Source of the DNA: Torreya grandis
Taxonomy: Eukaryota; Streptophyta; Pinopsida; Cupressales; Taxaceae
Length of the DNA: 64,000 nucleotides
NCBI GenBank assembly: GCA_037957365.1
Contig: JARHVA010004230.1
Span: forward strand, 266,001-330,000
Reading direction: 5' to 3'
Under the pieces are notes generated by a model. The model saw only the letters and a list, made by a program, of their open reading frames with translations. It made no database searches and was not told the origin of the DNA. Below, in pieces: positions 9,989 to 22,200 of the stretch (position 1 is the first letter of the stretch; each line of letters opens with the position of its first letter). A program made the translations under genes and the position numbers.

Positions 9989-12498
9989 TGTTGACCATTT
10001 TCACGTCTGGCCAAAATGGGTCAAACCCCTATAGTCAAAATATTTTATAAGCACTTTTTATAATTTCATAGGGTATGTTTTAGTTCATCTAATGTAATTT
10101 CATATTTTATTCTAGCTTTGGTTATAGTCTAGCTTAATCCTTGTGTCATTTGGTGTCTTAGGGGTCATTTTAGGGTCATATATATAAGTGGTAGGTTTTT
10201 AACCATACAAATAGGTATTGATTGTGATAAATGCAATCCAATATAGGATAAGTCCATATAGGCCTCAAAAAATCATTTTAAGCTACAAGATTTTAGGAAC
10301 AAGCTTTGTGAAGCTAGACCATCATTAGGATGTCATGAAGAACTAGGCTAGACTAGTTCACTTGGGAAATTTATAAATATGCTCAAAAAGCCTTATGACC
10401 ATAAAACCACACATGATAAATGTACTTAGTAACAATATTACTCTTTACAGGTTTCATATCTTGATGAGTCTTCTATCTTGAGATATAAGCCTTTAAATTT
10501 CAACTTGTAGAGTCTAAGGGGGTGGGACATCCTACACATCACATGAAAACACACTGGTTAGATTATTTGAACATTTTATATCTTTACTTAATAATATCCA
10601 TGAGTCAAATTATTAAAGTGTCATGGAGTTATTTATGGAAAGAACATGATCTACAAAGTTCAAGTTCATGCAAACTTCCTAGCTCAAGTTATGAATATTC
10701 AGAGTTGGACCTATAACATAAGATATTCATGTTGAAATCAAGTTTAAGATCCATAAAGTAACCATTTAGGTTAAAAAATACTTAAAATTTTCAAATTTTA
10801 TCAATATATACTATTATATATGAGCTCACATATTGACACATGAGATCTAATAGTTTGCACTTAGGTCAAACTAGTCAAAAGGTCTTTGCATCAAAGCCAT
10901 TAAAGAGCTATAGGTTGGAAAAGATCTAATAATGTGGATCAATAAAATATAGATATGATGATGTATGCTCAATAATATAGAGTGGGTCCAATATAGATCA
11001 ATGATCAACATTATTTCATATATTATGATCTAACAATGTGAGATGAGTTAAAAGTTTAAGGAGCTTGAGAGGTTACCACATGGTGTAAGTGCATAAAGTA
11101 GTAGATTAATAATAAGATCCTAATATTAATGCATTATTGACAAGTGGAGTGAGCACATTCAAGTTGGAAGAAGATTGACGGATCATTTTTAATCATAAAA
11201 ATCAATATCAATAGAGAGATCAAGGTCTATAAATCAATGATCCAAGTCATAGTTGATAACCAATTAAATAAACAAGAGCCTAGGAATTTTGATAGAATTC
11301 AAACCAAGGACTGATTTTTGACAAATGAAAATGAATTCTTGTAGGGGTCATCCCATCACCATTGTAGCTTGACTAAACACCATTAAAAGGACACATTGAT
11401 GTAGCTAGGTTAGTGAACATAAATAGACCACCATCAAATATTAATATGGACCTCTTGCTCAAAAAAATTATCATCTAAGGTTTGTTATATGACTATGCTT
11501 ACCATTGTTAGAATAAGTACCTATGTACAATATGAGTTCTCAATGTCTATGTATGATTGAATGTAAAAAAAGGGTATATTAGAACCAAATAAGATCAAAA
11601 GGGAGATTGGTTTTCCCATATATGGTGGACTAATGAACATGGAGATATATTTCAGTATGATCTAGTTTGAAAAAGAGCTATCATTTCAAAGGATTCTATA
11701 AAGGCATACATGTAGACCTAATGATTTCATCTCTAGGACCAATTGCATAAAAGAGACCCTTCTCTCCCCTTTTGCATGCCATGATGAACTTATGAAGAGT
11801 AGTTAGTACCAAAAAAAAGCTCTAATAGATTGATATAATGGTTGTAACTACATTTATGCCAAGACCCATCTTATAATAACTTAATCCCACCATTGCAACC
11901 ATTAGGGAGTATCAATGATGGAATAATGTAACTATGTAACCACTTGAAGTGACCTAAATCAATTAGAAGGTCTGAATAAGCATAATTTACAAAAGTAGTT
12001 ATAACTATATTTCAAATGTTTAAACTCATTTATTCCCATTTTCAATGCCAAATATCCCTTTCTCTTGATTCTTTTCTTTTTTAAATATATATTTTGAGCT
12101 ATTATTAAAGATCCCTCAGGCTGGTATGACTAGACTCTATTAGAAATTATATTGTAAACCTCTTAGACTAATGAATAAGCCATTTTTCAATGTTTTAATA
12201 ATATGAAAAACTGGTGTGTCATCTTCCCTTTTTAGGTCTGAGTTCAACCTAAGTGATAATAAACTTCCTTGTAGGTCATCTAGTGTGTCTAAAGGTTGAT
12301 GTCTCAGGTATAGAGTGGATAATTGACTGTAAGTTCTCCCAATCAAGCCTTAATCTCATTACCCTCTAGCCTAAGTCCATCAAATTGACCTCTAGGTGAA
12401 ACATTATTACATGGAAACCATTATAGACATTGCATTAGTTCTATTCATATTTTTTTAGTGTGATAATGAGTTCAATCTTGAAAGTGGATCTTTAAACA
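9989..12498 (+). repeat. G1 3' LTR (about 2.5 kb)
   Basis: Begins TGTTGACC after a conserved 'aaatcaccaagaa' and ends TTTAAACA, giving TGTT...AACA ends. It lies between the end of pol and a primer-site-like sequence. At 10447-10505 it contains a block (TTTCATATCTTGATGAG, then TATCTTGAGATATAAGC) that also occurs inverted in the G2 LTRs, which supports a common family. The ORFs at 10522-10716 and 12140-12346 have no recognisable content. Confidence 0.65.
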
Positions 12499-12745
12499 TT
12501 TGGTGCATCGTCTCCTTTAGAGTAAGTTTAATTCATGCATTCTCTAACTCTTTTCCCATAAGTAATAAATTGGCATAGATAATATCATTTAAAGATACAT
12601 TGAGGGAGCTATCCCTTAAATCTAGAGTCTCACTTCCAATATAGGTACACCCACATACCTAGAAATGTTCCCATGTTGCCCAAATCTGGGAGAGGCTTGA
12701 ACACCCTCTTCTAGGGTATAAGATTTGGTGATAATAGGTCTATTA
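12499..12745 (+). repeat. Primer-site-like sequence plus second G1 leader copy
   Basis: Directly after the LTR end AAACA comes TTTGGTGCATCGTCTCC, resembling the TGGCGCC-type primer sites of plant Ty3 elements. It is followed by the leader shared with 3519-3743. Homology stops at 12745. This LTR is therefore followed by the start of a second internal region, as in a tandem LTR-internal-LTR array or a recombinant. Confidence 0.6.
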
Positions 12746-13424
12746 TATCAAAATCCAAATATGAATAATATGTTATCTTATAGTTTTTTTTATGAATATC
12801 AAATATAATAGGTATATTGTTTGTGATATTAAAGCTAAATATTCATAACCTATGAACACAAATGTATGTAGTGTGTCCATCCATGATCATATTATTACTA
12901 TGATAAAATCTATAGATGAGTTATAAAATAAAATACATAATTTATGTATAAAAATTACATTAATTGAAGATAAAATTGAAGATACCCTACATCCATATTA
13001 TGCTAATGTCAATTACATATATAGGTTTGTATTTAAATATTATATTCCTCAAAAGGTTCCATCTCAAACTTGGGTTAAGTAACAAGATGAAACTATGACT
13101 GATGGATCAAATACTTTCCACAAGCTTAATAATTATCCAAGTGAAAATATTTGTAATATTATTTATATCAATTTAATCACATTACCTTCCTTACATCCTA
13201 TAAATAGATCAAAATATTATTTTTATTATTATATAATTATTGGACATCATGTAAATTAGTATATGGATTTGAATTACAAAATAACCATATGACTCATGCA
13301 GATTCTATAATTAAATTACCTAAATAAATAAATAAATATAGTTAAAAATATATATAAATGTCAAAAAAATAAGTATATTAATAAAAATATAGGGAAATAT
13401 TGATTTCATAATAAGTATATCCAC
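12746..13424. other. Unassigned AT-rich remnant
   Basis: Very AT-rich with many TATA and TAAATAAATA runs. A short plus-strand reading LVYGFE near 13260 recalls the 'P..LVYG' box of Ty3 integrases, but nothing around it supports the call. I see no gene here. Confidence 0.3.
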
Positions 13425-13690
13425 AACAATAATTGACAATAGAGAAAGATACTTGCTAAATAAGATTGTACCACTTTGAGGGGGAAATCTCTATAAGCAT
13501 ACAACAATAATAGAATCCATAATATGATGTTAAATTAATAACCACCACCTCCTATATATACTCTACTTAGGTTATAGTCACTCCATAGGCCAACCATACT
13601 AATAGTATGTGAAAATAAGGAAAAGTGATAAGATAAGATGAAAGGTGATGTAGGCCACATATTACCCACACATATACATAGGAATGTTAT
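13425..13690 (-). repeat. Leader and 3'-UTR fragments of the 1.1-kb LTR family, joined without an LTR
   Basis: 13425-13548 matches 33905-34008 (shared CAATAATTGACAATAGAG and AGAATCCATAATATGATG), which borders the left edge of an LTR. 13560-13690 matches 61690-61820 (shared GGTGATGTAGGCCA and a CTCCATAG(A/G)CCAA segment), which borders the right edge of an LTR copy. Here the two border sequences meet with no LTR between them. The join may be an LTR deletion, or a circular or tandem junction. Confidence 0.5.
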
Positions 13691-14010
13691 AGGTTAAGGG
13701 TATATCATTCCCATCCCATTAAAAAATAATACTCTTAATTTTTAATAAATGTGTATGATACTATAAAATGGTTCATCCTCCCATGTTGTATCCTCTCCCA
13801 TCATAATCTTCTACATGATCAAATAATCCTTAATCTGCCTTGTTCATAGCCTTTTATTATGTGTTTGAAGGATCTCCTTATGTTACAAAATGACTCTACC
13901 TACCTTATCCAACTCTAGTAGATTATTATAGGTATTTAATTGTTATAAAATTATATTATATATGTAATATAAAAGGAATATTATATTTATGAACATATAT
14001 TTAAGTAGTT
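13690..14010. other. 3' untranslated sequence of the chromovirus (probable)
   Basis: No coding content was recognised. It lies between the readable end of integrase and the 3'-UTR-like repeat, so it is probably the degraded 3' untranslated region. Confidence 0.3.
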
Positions 14011-14850
14011 CCATCTTTTAAGTAATAATATCAAATTTATACATGACCTAATAAGGGTCGTAATACTTGTGATAAATGTTTTTATCATCTTTTTTCTCTT
14101 AAAAGACATTTTTTTAATGTACATAGATACAAAAATACCTAATATCCCATTTCAAAATTCATATTTTTATGATTTGATCCAATTCATACTTCATTTAGTT
14201 TTGTGCCAATACCAAATTATCTCTTATACTAGCTAGTACCTTTTACTAGTATTAAAGTGTTCATCAACATATTAATCCCTTAGATTCACCCTAAAATATG
14301 ATATGATACATGGGGTTTGATAAACATATAATTCCCAAAATTTATACATTTTGAAATATGTATGGAAAGAAGTGTTGTACCACCATTTTTAAAACATAAC
14401 TAATGAACCCATATTTTTTATTTATTTGATCCAAAAAAATGGAGATAAATCTACATGAATTTTTTTATGACATTTATTTTATCTTTATATTTATGACGAT
14501 ATATTGTTTTAATGAGTACCCAAACATGATTGTAAAGTAGTCAAAAAATTATTGGTAAAGATATGATCATGATCACGTGTTGTGATATTTGGGAGACCAT
14601 GTAGCTTTCAAACCATATTTCCCTATAATTATACTACTGTATTTGATATGAATGGCTAAAATAAGTAAAAAAGGGTTTAATTAATGATCTTAATCACAAT
14701 TAAAATGATAATGTTTTTTCCCTCTAACCTAGGCATTCCATCTACACTCATTTTTCCTTGGATAATAGAATCTTTCTAGAGATGATGAATGAGAACATGT
14801 GTATCAATATTATCTTCCCATTTTGATCTTGCATCATCTACCCAATTTTC
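14010..14850 (-). pseudogene. Chromovirus integrase
   Basis: The minus strand reads KLHGLP, then TRDHDHIFTNNF and CLGTH. This aligns with the chromovirus core 'KLHG.P.SIVSDRD.IFTS.FW..L....GT'. Then come WWYNTSFHT and ELYVYQTP, matching 'AEWWYNTSYH.....TPFEALYG..PP'. The middle acidic box has lost its SD (TRDHD for SDRD). Stops occur about every 20-40 codons. The 'WWYNT' wording separates this element from the chromovirus at 35.5-37.7 kb, which has a different RT and integrase type. No chromodomain is readable at the C-terminus. Confidence 0.8.
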
Positions 14851-14879
14851 CTAACATAAATATATTATTCATAAAAATG

Positions 14880-15205
14880 TATCTATGTATTCATTGTTCA
14901 TATACACTACATATATGACTAAATTATCCTTTAGTTTCTTATATATGATTTCAAAGGCACACCCCAACATTTTGGCCACCCATTTTTTCTTTAAATGAAT
15001 TAAAAAAATTATTTCAAGAAGAATTTTAGATTATTATGATCAATTTTCACTTTAAAGTGCCTATAAATTAGATAATCTCTCCATTTTTTGGACTAGATGA
15101 ATAAAATCCATCATATCCTTTTCATAGATATTTATAAAATTGTAACCTCTAATATGATGAATCTCAAATGCAAGGGGTCACCCTTCTTACATCAATAATT
15201 TCTTA
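14880..15205 (-). pseudogene. Chromovirus RNase H C-terminal part
   Basis: The minus strand reads FKVKIDHNNLKFFLK, then KNGWPKCWG and KSYIRN. This corresponds to 'F.V.TDH.SLK.LL.Q......QQKW..KL.GYDF.I.Y..G..N..ADALSR'. The TDH box is IDHNNL. It is separated from its RT by the inverted duplication described at 15206-16682, and reads in the same direction as the right arm. Confidence 0.75.
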
Positions 15206-15238
15206 ACAAGTACACCATCAAAGATAAATTCCCTATTT

Positions 15239-15471
15239 TTGCAATTAATGATTTTATATATGAATTTCATGGTGTTGTCTAATTTACATCTTCATTCAAG
15301 TTACTATATAATTTATACCAAATATGATGATTTACATAAGACAACTTTAATAACTCATGAAGGCCATTATGATTTTTTGGTAATGCCTTTTGGTCTCACA
15401 AATGCACTATCTAGAGTCAAAAGTTTGAAAAACATTATCTTGAACAATCATTTCTAAATTTTTTATTTTTT
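15239..15471 (+). pseudogene. Inverted RT fragment in the left arm
   Basis: Reads LMILYMNFMVLS, then [18 protein letters not shown]. This is the RT palm segment '[23 protein letters not shown]' of chromoviruses. It is an inverted copy of 16430-16660, not an independent gene. Beyond the listed ORF the arm continues, with stops, through an 'FFYDMIII' segment equivalent to the VFFDDIL polymerase box (first Asp of the DD pair changed to Tyr). It then reaches a 'PSKYKCHDRMEN' segment equivalent to the 'DP.KI.A...W' region. Confidence 0.85.
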
Positions 15472-15881
15472 ATTTTTGTATGACATGATAATTATATTAA
15501 TACATGGTTAAAAAACTTTCAACATATGAATTATGTATTTATAATTCTATAATTTTTTTGACTTTATGCCAAACCTTCTATGTATGTTTTCAAAGTATAG
15601 GAGGTAGAGTAACTAGATAAATTATGTTGTATGAATTTATAAATTTAGACCCTCAAAATATAAATGCCATGATAGAATGGAAAATTATAAAACCTCTCAA
15701 TAAAATTATAGAAAAATTAGTATCTTCCATTTGATAAAAAATCTAGAAACATAAAAACACCACTCATTATTTTTGAAGAAGAATTCTTTCCATTAGAATG
15801 TATCTACCACCAAGGAATTTTATAAAATAAATGAGACCATGTTCTCCACTCCATTGTTTTCTACCCTAGTTATAGTTATAG

Positions 15882-15985
<104 letters not shown>

Positions 15986-16012
15986 ACCACATTCAAAAAT
16001 CAAAATATTTTA

Positions 16013-16800
16013 TATAACTAGGGTAGAAAACAATGGAGTGGAGAACATGGTCTCATTTAGTTTATAAAATTCCTTGGTGGTAGATACATTCTAATGGAAA
16101 GAATTCTTCTTCAAAAATAATGAGTGGTGTTTTTATGTTTCTAGATTTTTTATCAAATGGAAGATACTAATTTTTCTATAATTTTATTGAGAGGTTTTAT
16201 AATTTTCCATTCTATCATGGCATTGATATTTTGAGGGTCTAAATTTATACATTCATACAACATAGTTTATCTAGTTACTCTACCTCCTATGCTTTGAAAA
16301 CATACATAGAAGGTTTGTCATAAAGTCAAAAAAATTATAGAATTATAAATACATAATTCACATGTTGAAAGTTTTTTAACCATGTATTAATATAATTGTC
16401 ATGTCATAAAAAAATAAAAAATAAAAAAATTAGAAATGATTCTTCAAGATAATGTTTGTCAAACTTTTGACTCTAGATTGTGAATTTGTGAGACCAAAAG
16501 GCATTACCAAAAAATCATAATGGCCTTCATGAGTTATTAAAGTTGTCTTATGTAAATAATCATATTTGGTATAAATTATATAGTAACTTGAATGAAGATG
16601 TAAATCAGACAACACCACGAAATTCATATATAAAATCATTAATTGCAAAAATAGGGAATTTATCTTTGATGGTGTACTTGTTGAGTTCTCTATAATCTGG
16701 GCACATCCTCTAAGGATAATCCTTATTATGCACCAAACCATAGGGTATGGATATTCACTTTGTATATTCTTGATAATAATATCCTCCAACACTTCCTATA
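16013..16800 (-). pseudogene. Chromovirus reverse transcriptase (right arm and upstream)
   Basis: ORF 16430-16792 (minus) starts MLEDIIIKNIQSEYPYPMVW, which aligns with 'MLEAGIIRPSQSPYSSPVVLV'. It is followed by CAQIIE for the 'CVDYR.LN' box, then [17 protein letters not shown]. The next part in the arm, to 16013, continues through a polymerase-box remnant and breaks down before the RNase H connection. Upstream, RYPHMFKQELN matches the 'RYP..QK.EIEK.V' motif ahead of RT. The clade resembles Reina/Tekay-type chromoviruses; I cannot decide between them. Confidence 0.85.
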
Positions 16801-17144
16801 GCATATTTCCAATTTAACTCTTGTTTAAACATATGGATACCTACATGGTATTTTATTTGGTAGTTGATTCAATGGTAGCAATCAAATGTCATGATTGAGA
16901 TATCTTTGTGGTGTAGTAATTTTGGAATTTGTATAAAAAAAAGTGTTTATTACAAATTTTATGTAGATCATGTAGTTCATACATCTTTATTTGTTATACT
17001 TATAAGAAAAGCAATTATGGTATGAACCCATTTACCCCCTTTTTGACAATATTTTACATTTGATGAGAAATAAATAGTTATTGATACTTCAAATGTAATC
17101 CATAAAATTAAAAAATACTTATTTTATAGTGAAAACACATGAAA

Positions 17145-17450
17145 AAATCATATAACATCATTTATATTATGCCCAAGGTTATAAGCCATTGGACTCCTAA
17201 AACTATGTTAGCCCCATCCATGGGAATAAAAAACATATGAGAGTATAGATTGTAAAATAACATGTAATTTTTATAATGTATCACTTACCTAAACCAATAT
17301 TATGTCACCATATAAAATCATGACCTAGAATTATAAATATAGATAAATAAAATTATTCAATCATACCACCAAGTTATTACTGATGAATTTATGTGTACTC
17401 CATTAGGAAATTGATATTCTTGACTTTTATTTATTGAGTAAACCAAAAAC
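17145..17450 (-). pseudogene. Chromovirus aspartic protease remnant
   Basis: The minus strand reads PTISRHEIPQGFWF, then FPWMGLT and ESNGL. These correspond to the chromovirus run-in 'ISLHAL.G......LKV.G' and to the late box 'IPMGGADVVLG.QWL'. The DSGSTHNFI catalytic site falls at a segment reading MEYT, a stop and IH, so the Asp is not recognisable. Position between gag and RT supports the call. Confidence 0.65.
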
Positions 17451-17559
17451 CTTGAGGGATTTCATGCCTTGAAATAGTTGGTTTAAAATATCCATATTCC
17501 TCCTCTATTTCTACCTCACCCTCACCTAATACTCCTCATATTCATCTTCATTATCCCCT

Positions 17560-18303
17560 TTAATGTTGAACAATTTTGTTGGCCCATTTATGTCATTTGT
17601 TGTATTCAATATCATAATTGAAACATAATTTTTTTTTCTTTTTTCTCTTTTATTTCTTAAGAATTCAATCTAAAAGGCTAAGGGATTGATTGTGCTAGAG
17701 TAATGTGATCTCTACTAGTATTGAAATCCTAATATTTGACCAAATATATTTTCTATACCCTAAATTGGAAGACCATGGAAAATGATAATGAACTTGGATT
17801 AAACATGAGAAAATTAAGTTTGATGGCATACTTGAGCCAACCTAAGAATAGGTCATCTAAGTTGTCTTATATGAAGTCATCCAAATGTAAATATAGGTAA
17901 TAGAATTTTTAAATATTATCCTTGATAGCACCATTTGTCTCAATCTTGCTAACTAGATGAAATATTTTTATGTGACACTTTTGCAATGGTGAATCTATAA
18001 ATAATGATTAAAAACTAACTAGATAATAGTGAGTACCTTATTTTTATTTTGAGAACATAACCATCTATATCAAATGAAATTGTCTAGTTCCAAATACAGA
18101 GATGCCATGATGACCTTCTTTCTATTCATATGGGGTGTAATGTAAATAAAGTAAATTTTCCATTTGACTCATATAGGTTATTTTATCCTTTCCATTGAAC
18201 TTTTTCACTTCCAATTTTTGTAGTTTATTCCTCAAACAAATATTTTATCTTTTATTGTTTTACTTAGGAGAAGTTGAGTTACTTAGTAGATAATTATTTA
18301 ATT
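17560..18303 (-). pseudogene. Chromovirus gag, interrupted by copia C1
   Basis: The minus strand reads KLEVKKFNGKDK, MENLLYLHYTPYE, later LYLHLDDFI, DNLDDLFLGWLKYAIKLNFL and MFNPSSLS. This matches the chromovirus capsid pattern 'K...P.F.G.....WL..ME.FF..H.....K...A...L.G.A..W' and then 'D.PE..LV.LFLGGLKP.I...V....P.TL.EA'. The N-terminus ends abruptly at 18303, where the LTR of C1 begins and a 5-base duplication marks the insertion. Upstream gag or leader should resume at 28138. Confidence 0.75.
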
Positions 18304-21103
18304 TTTTAGAGGTAAAATCATTAAGAGGGGGTGAATTAGTGAGACTAAATATTCTAATGTAAATTTCAAACCTTTCGAGCTCTTAATTAGTTACCATAAG
18401 CATTCATGAAACATACACATCATTCATAGCAATGAACAAGAGAGATAATGCAAGATCAAGCACATAACACATGACATGTGTGATAAACCCTCTTGAGGAA
18501 GAAAACCCATTAGAACCTATAATTGGACTACTATCATATAATAATAATAACTAGTTTAGACTAGATGTAATTGATTAAGGAAATAATATCCCCTATTTAG
18601 TGATATTACAATCCCACAAGGTGTTACCACACATGTTTAGCTGAGCTGCCATAACAACTAGACCTTTAGCAAGTTTTAAATTTCAAGGAGGTATAAACCC
18701 CCTTATGTTTTGAGAACCCACAAAAAAACCTATGAAAAACATCTCTTGATCATTTATTGCCTACCAATCTGATTGAGATACAAAGTATATCAGCTCTCTT
18801 TAACCCTACACGCTCAATGCATCCAAAACCACCTTTTGGATCACATTAGACCTCTTCACTCATCATTAACCTACAAGATTAGTATTTTTTCATCAAAAAC
18901 ATGACCCAAAAGTCATACATGTAGTCCTCAATCTGATTTTCTCATCAACTCAACTACTGGGCACTCTTCCTTTCCTTCGCTCCACTAAACACACACAAAC
19001 CTCTTACAAGTCTTCCACAAGTCTAGAAACCATCACATTTGGTTTTGATATTTATATATAAATAATGAATTATCAAGTCCACATGCTTATTTTTTATCCA
19101 AAACACATGCATTCACTCTTAAGTCATCTTACATGGGTCATACTTAAGCACAACACTCTTTATAATAAGCTTAAGTCACTTTTTAGGCCTTATGATGACC
19201 CATTCACCTCTTTGACATTTATTTGATAAAAATAAGAACATATAAACACTTTAAAAATCTTGGACCCATGTTGCATGAGCTATAGGTCCTTTTTAAGTTC
19301 TAATATCCACCACAATACCCTTCTGCTTAAGCACAAATTGCTCAAACAACATTCTGTATAGTAACCATTATGAGTAAACACATAGTCAACTTATAAACCC
19401 TTTTTCATATTATATATGATTGGTAAAACCTTCATAATTATCATATAACATCTTAATGTAGTCTAAAACACCCCATACTATCTTATTCATCAAGATATAT
19501 CAAACCAATATCAAAACAAGCTCAAACATCCTTCTCGAGTCACTTCCAAAACATATAAAAAAACATAGTCAACTTTGAAAATCAATACCTTTAACTTTAC
19601 ACACTTTCATATCTTCAAATATATATTTTTAGATGTTTCTTATAGTCCTATACAATTTCTCTTTTTATACCATGAGAAAATTTTACTTGTATCAAAATAT
19701 ATGGCGAAAATATAGAGTATAGTTTTTCCTTTATTAAATTCAAATATTCAAAAACAAACGATCATAGTTAAACTTTGGACACTATAATTGCATATTATGT
19801 CCTCAAGTCTTCAGATTGATCATTCATTATCAATCTTCTTTGAGCTTCAACTCATAGTGCACCAATGTTGAAATATTAAATCTCTACCATTTGACCTCAT
19901 CTCATGCAATATAGAAATTTTGACCTCATATGATCCATTTATCTATTTGAAATTTTCCTCACTTTAGCTATGCCATACAACTATCACTTTAACCTCTTGG
20001 CTTTAATGTGCACCATTGATCACTATCTGTACAATCACCTGATGACTGTTGATCCTTAGAATAAGCTCAATATTTATCTCTACTCAGCATTAAACATTGA
20101 AAACTTAGTACCATCTCACTAATTCTTGACATATTGGAGAAATTTGCTCCATTTATGTTGCTCAAAATTTAACTTGTGAAAAAATGACTAAGTATGGGAA
20201 CCATTTCAATCTACCTAAAAGGCCAACTTTGCATAGTCATAACTTTCACCTCGCTCACTCACATTTTCTCAAACATAGACCATATTATCTAACCACATAT
20301 GAGAATCCAACCATGTGTCAAACTACTCCTAAAATTTTTTCATGTGCAATATATAATTCCATTAATCTACTCACTCAATTTTTCTACCATAGAGCCAATA
20401 ATGTCAAGAATTACTTGGAAGGCCAACTCTGTACATGCATATTTTTTAATGTGCTTTAGTGCATGATCTAAAATTTAGTACAAATTAATTAGGAAAAAAA
20501 TAAACAAACCCATATGATCAAATTATCTTTAAAAATACACATATTTTAGATATGCCATCACCAAACTACATACTCAGTTCTTTCTTGCCTTATGCAAATT
20601 TAGCTATTGGAAAACACTATTAAACTACTTGGGAGCCCAAATTTGCACTTGCATATCTTTTGATTCACTTTAGTGCTTGATCTAAAATTTATCTCAAATA
20701 AACTATGGACAAATGTGATCATAATAATATGACCAATTCCCCTTGGCTCATCCACACGTGGAAAAGGTGACATCATCAAACTTTATACTCAGATTTTTCT
20801 ACCACTAAACCCAAAATATCTAGATGACAACAATGATAAACTAGATGAAATCCAATCATGCACACAAGAACTAAAAATATAGAAAACATATTAAATACCT
20901 CTTTCACATCCTCAAATAACCATACTCAACCTTAAACATTCCTAACCAAGCCAAAATAGAAGATCAACCAATCCAACTTTAAGCATATTAGGAGAAACAT
21001 ACTTACACACTTTATCATTATTACATAGAATAACAAGACACTTCATCCACTTAGTTGGGCACTTCCATGAAATCACCATGACATCATTGATAACTCTCCA
21101 ATA
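18304..21103 (-). repeat. C1 3' LTR (left)
   Basis: Aligns over its whole length with 25350-28137. Shared landmarks include GCACATAACACATGAC, AACCATCACATTTGGTTT and AATAACAAGACACTTCATCC near the right end. The TG..CA ends are decayed to TT...TA here. The ORFs 20184-20459 and 20942-21157 inside it are not conserved as protein and are not counted as genes. Confidence 0.9.
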
Positions 21104-21125
21104 ATTTCCCCCTTTGTTATTGATG
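21104..21125 (-). promoter_or_regulatory. C1 polypurine tract
   Basis: On the minus strand AACAAAGGGGGAAATTA directly precedes the LTR start (TTGGAGAGTTATC). This is the usual plus-strand primer for copia elements and fixes the element's orientation. Confidence 0.75.
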
Positions 21126-21700
21126 TCAAATAGCTCACCTTCCTTCTCTATCTTCAAGTATTCTTATAATAAGAATTTTCTCCCCCTTTAACATGATGAA
21201 AAAGTGGGCATAATATGATCCATAGGACCTCAAAGTACCATAAACAATATAAGATAACCATAAAAATATGATACAAACTCCCCCTTACCTTAATCCTACT
21301 CATTTCATTGCCTTGACAACTTCCTCTTGCTCCATGCCAACACTCTCTTCAACTAGGCACTACAACCAATGAATAAATAACATTAAAAAGTATTAAAATA
21401 TAATGGAACTCACCAAGAAACATTTGAGAGGTACCCCACCAATATATTTGAGACATTACACATCTTTAGCATCTTCAGATCTCCATACACCATGAAGAAT
21501 CACCTCATAAACTCACTAACCTTCTCTCTCAAACCACCTCAAGAATCACCAAAAAAACATTAAGACACTCCAATTTTATTAAGCCACCTAAAAACACCCA
21601 TTTTTATGTTATATTATATCTCCTTCACAAACCTCTAGAGAAAGCACATGAACTTGTTACTCCTCCTTAGCCAAAGATCTTCTATTGATTCATAGAGAAA
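21126..21700 (-). other. C1 3' untranslated region
   Basis: No coding content was recognised between the end of RNase H and the polypurine tract. It includes an AT-rich stretch and short CTCCCCC runs. Confidence 0.5.
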
Positions 21701-22200
21701 GAAATGACACCCAAGCTTTGTCTTAGATACTCAAATGAGATTTTGACAATGGTTTGGTCATAATATCTACAATTTTCTCTTTTTTATGCACATGATCCAA
21801 CTTAACACATTGGTTAATCACTTTATATCTTAATAAATGATATCTAATAGGAATCTGTTTAGTTTTTAATGTATAATAGGATTCTTTCAGATACTAATTA
21901 CACTAGCATTGTCACAATAGATAGGATAAGGTCTATTCTTTTACCTTATAATCCTCCAAAGTTTGTTTCATCCACATGAATTGAGTGCAATAAGAGGTAG
22001 ATGATATATAATCATCTTCTATAGTTTATAGAGACACTAAGGCTTGCTTTTTTATTTATCCAAGACACCAAGCATTCTCCCATGAAGAAGACACCACCAT
22101 TGGTACTCCTCTTATCATCCACACATCCTACCTAATAAACATTAGTAATGATTTCAAAGAGAATTATTTACTCCTTAGATACCATAAACCAAGTCTATGG
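21700..22200 (-). pseudogene. C1 RNase H
   Basis: The minus strand reads WLDKKQACISLST, then EAEYIA, CCTQIIWMKQTL, a CDNASVISISKNP box and HFIRYKVIN. This follows the copia RNase H pattern 'SWSSKKQ..VALSS.EAEY.A......Q..WL...L', then 'CDN.SA..L..NP..H...KHI....HF.R'. The upstream part of the domain contains GVFFLGSC equivalents. Stops and frame changes are present. It ends near SKSHF..LRQSLGV, the usual C-terminus. Confidence 0.8.

Larger units (their letters stand above)
3519..12498 (+). mobile_element. G1: degenerate Ty3/gypsy retrotransposon with extra RNase H
   Basis: The element runs on the plus strand: leader 3519-3743, gag about 4260-5020, protease 5640-5960, an extra RNase H 6290-6530, reverse transcriptase 7009-7892, degenerate RNase H 7893-8440, integrase to the stop at 9742-9744, a 3' untranslated stretch, and a 3' LTR from 9989. 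Stops and frameshifts occur in every domain. The LTR edge 'accaagaa|TGTTGACC' matches the edge of G2 on the other strand ('accaaaga|TGTTGTCC'), and both end in AACA before TTT(G/A)GTGCAT. No 5' LTR could be aligned. The content fits the Tat/Ogre side of plant Ty3/gypsy, which carries a second RNase H. Confidence 0.85.

Noticed and set aside
12746..13424. Possible integrase fragment from a LVYGFE reading
   Set aside because: A single six-residue match without supporting neighbours.
20184..21157. ORFs in the C1 left LTR as possible genes
   Set aside because: The aligned right LTR (27.2-28.2 kb) does not keep these frames and no motif is present.
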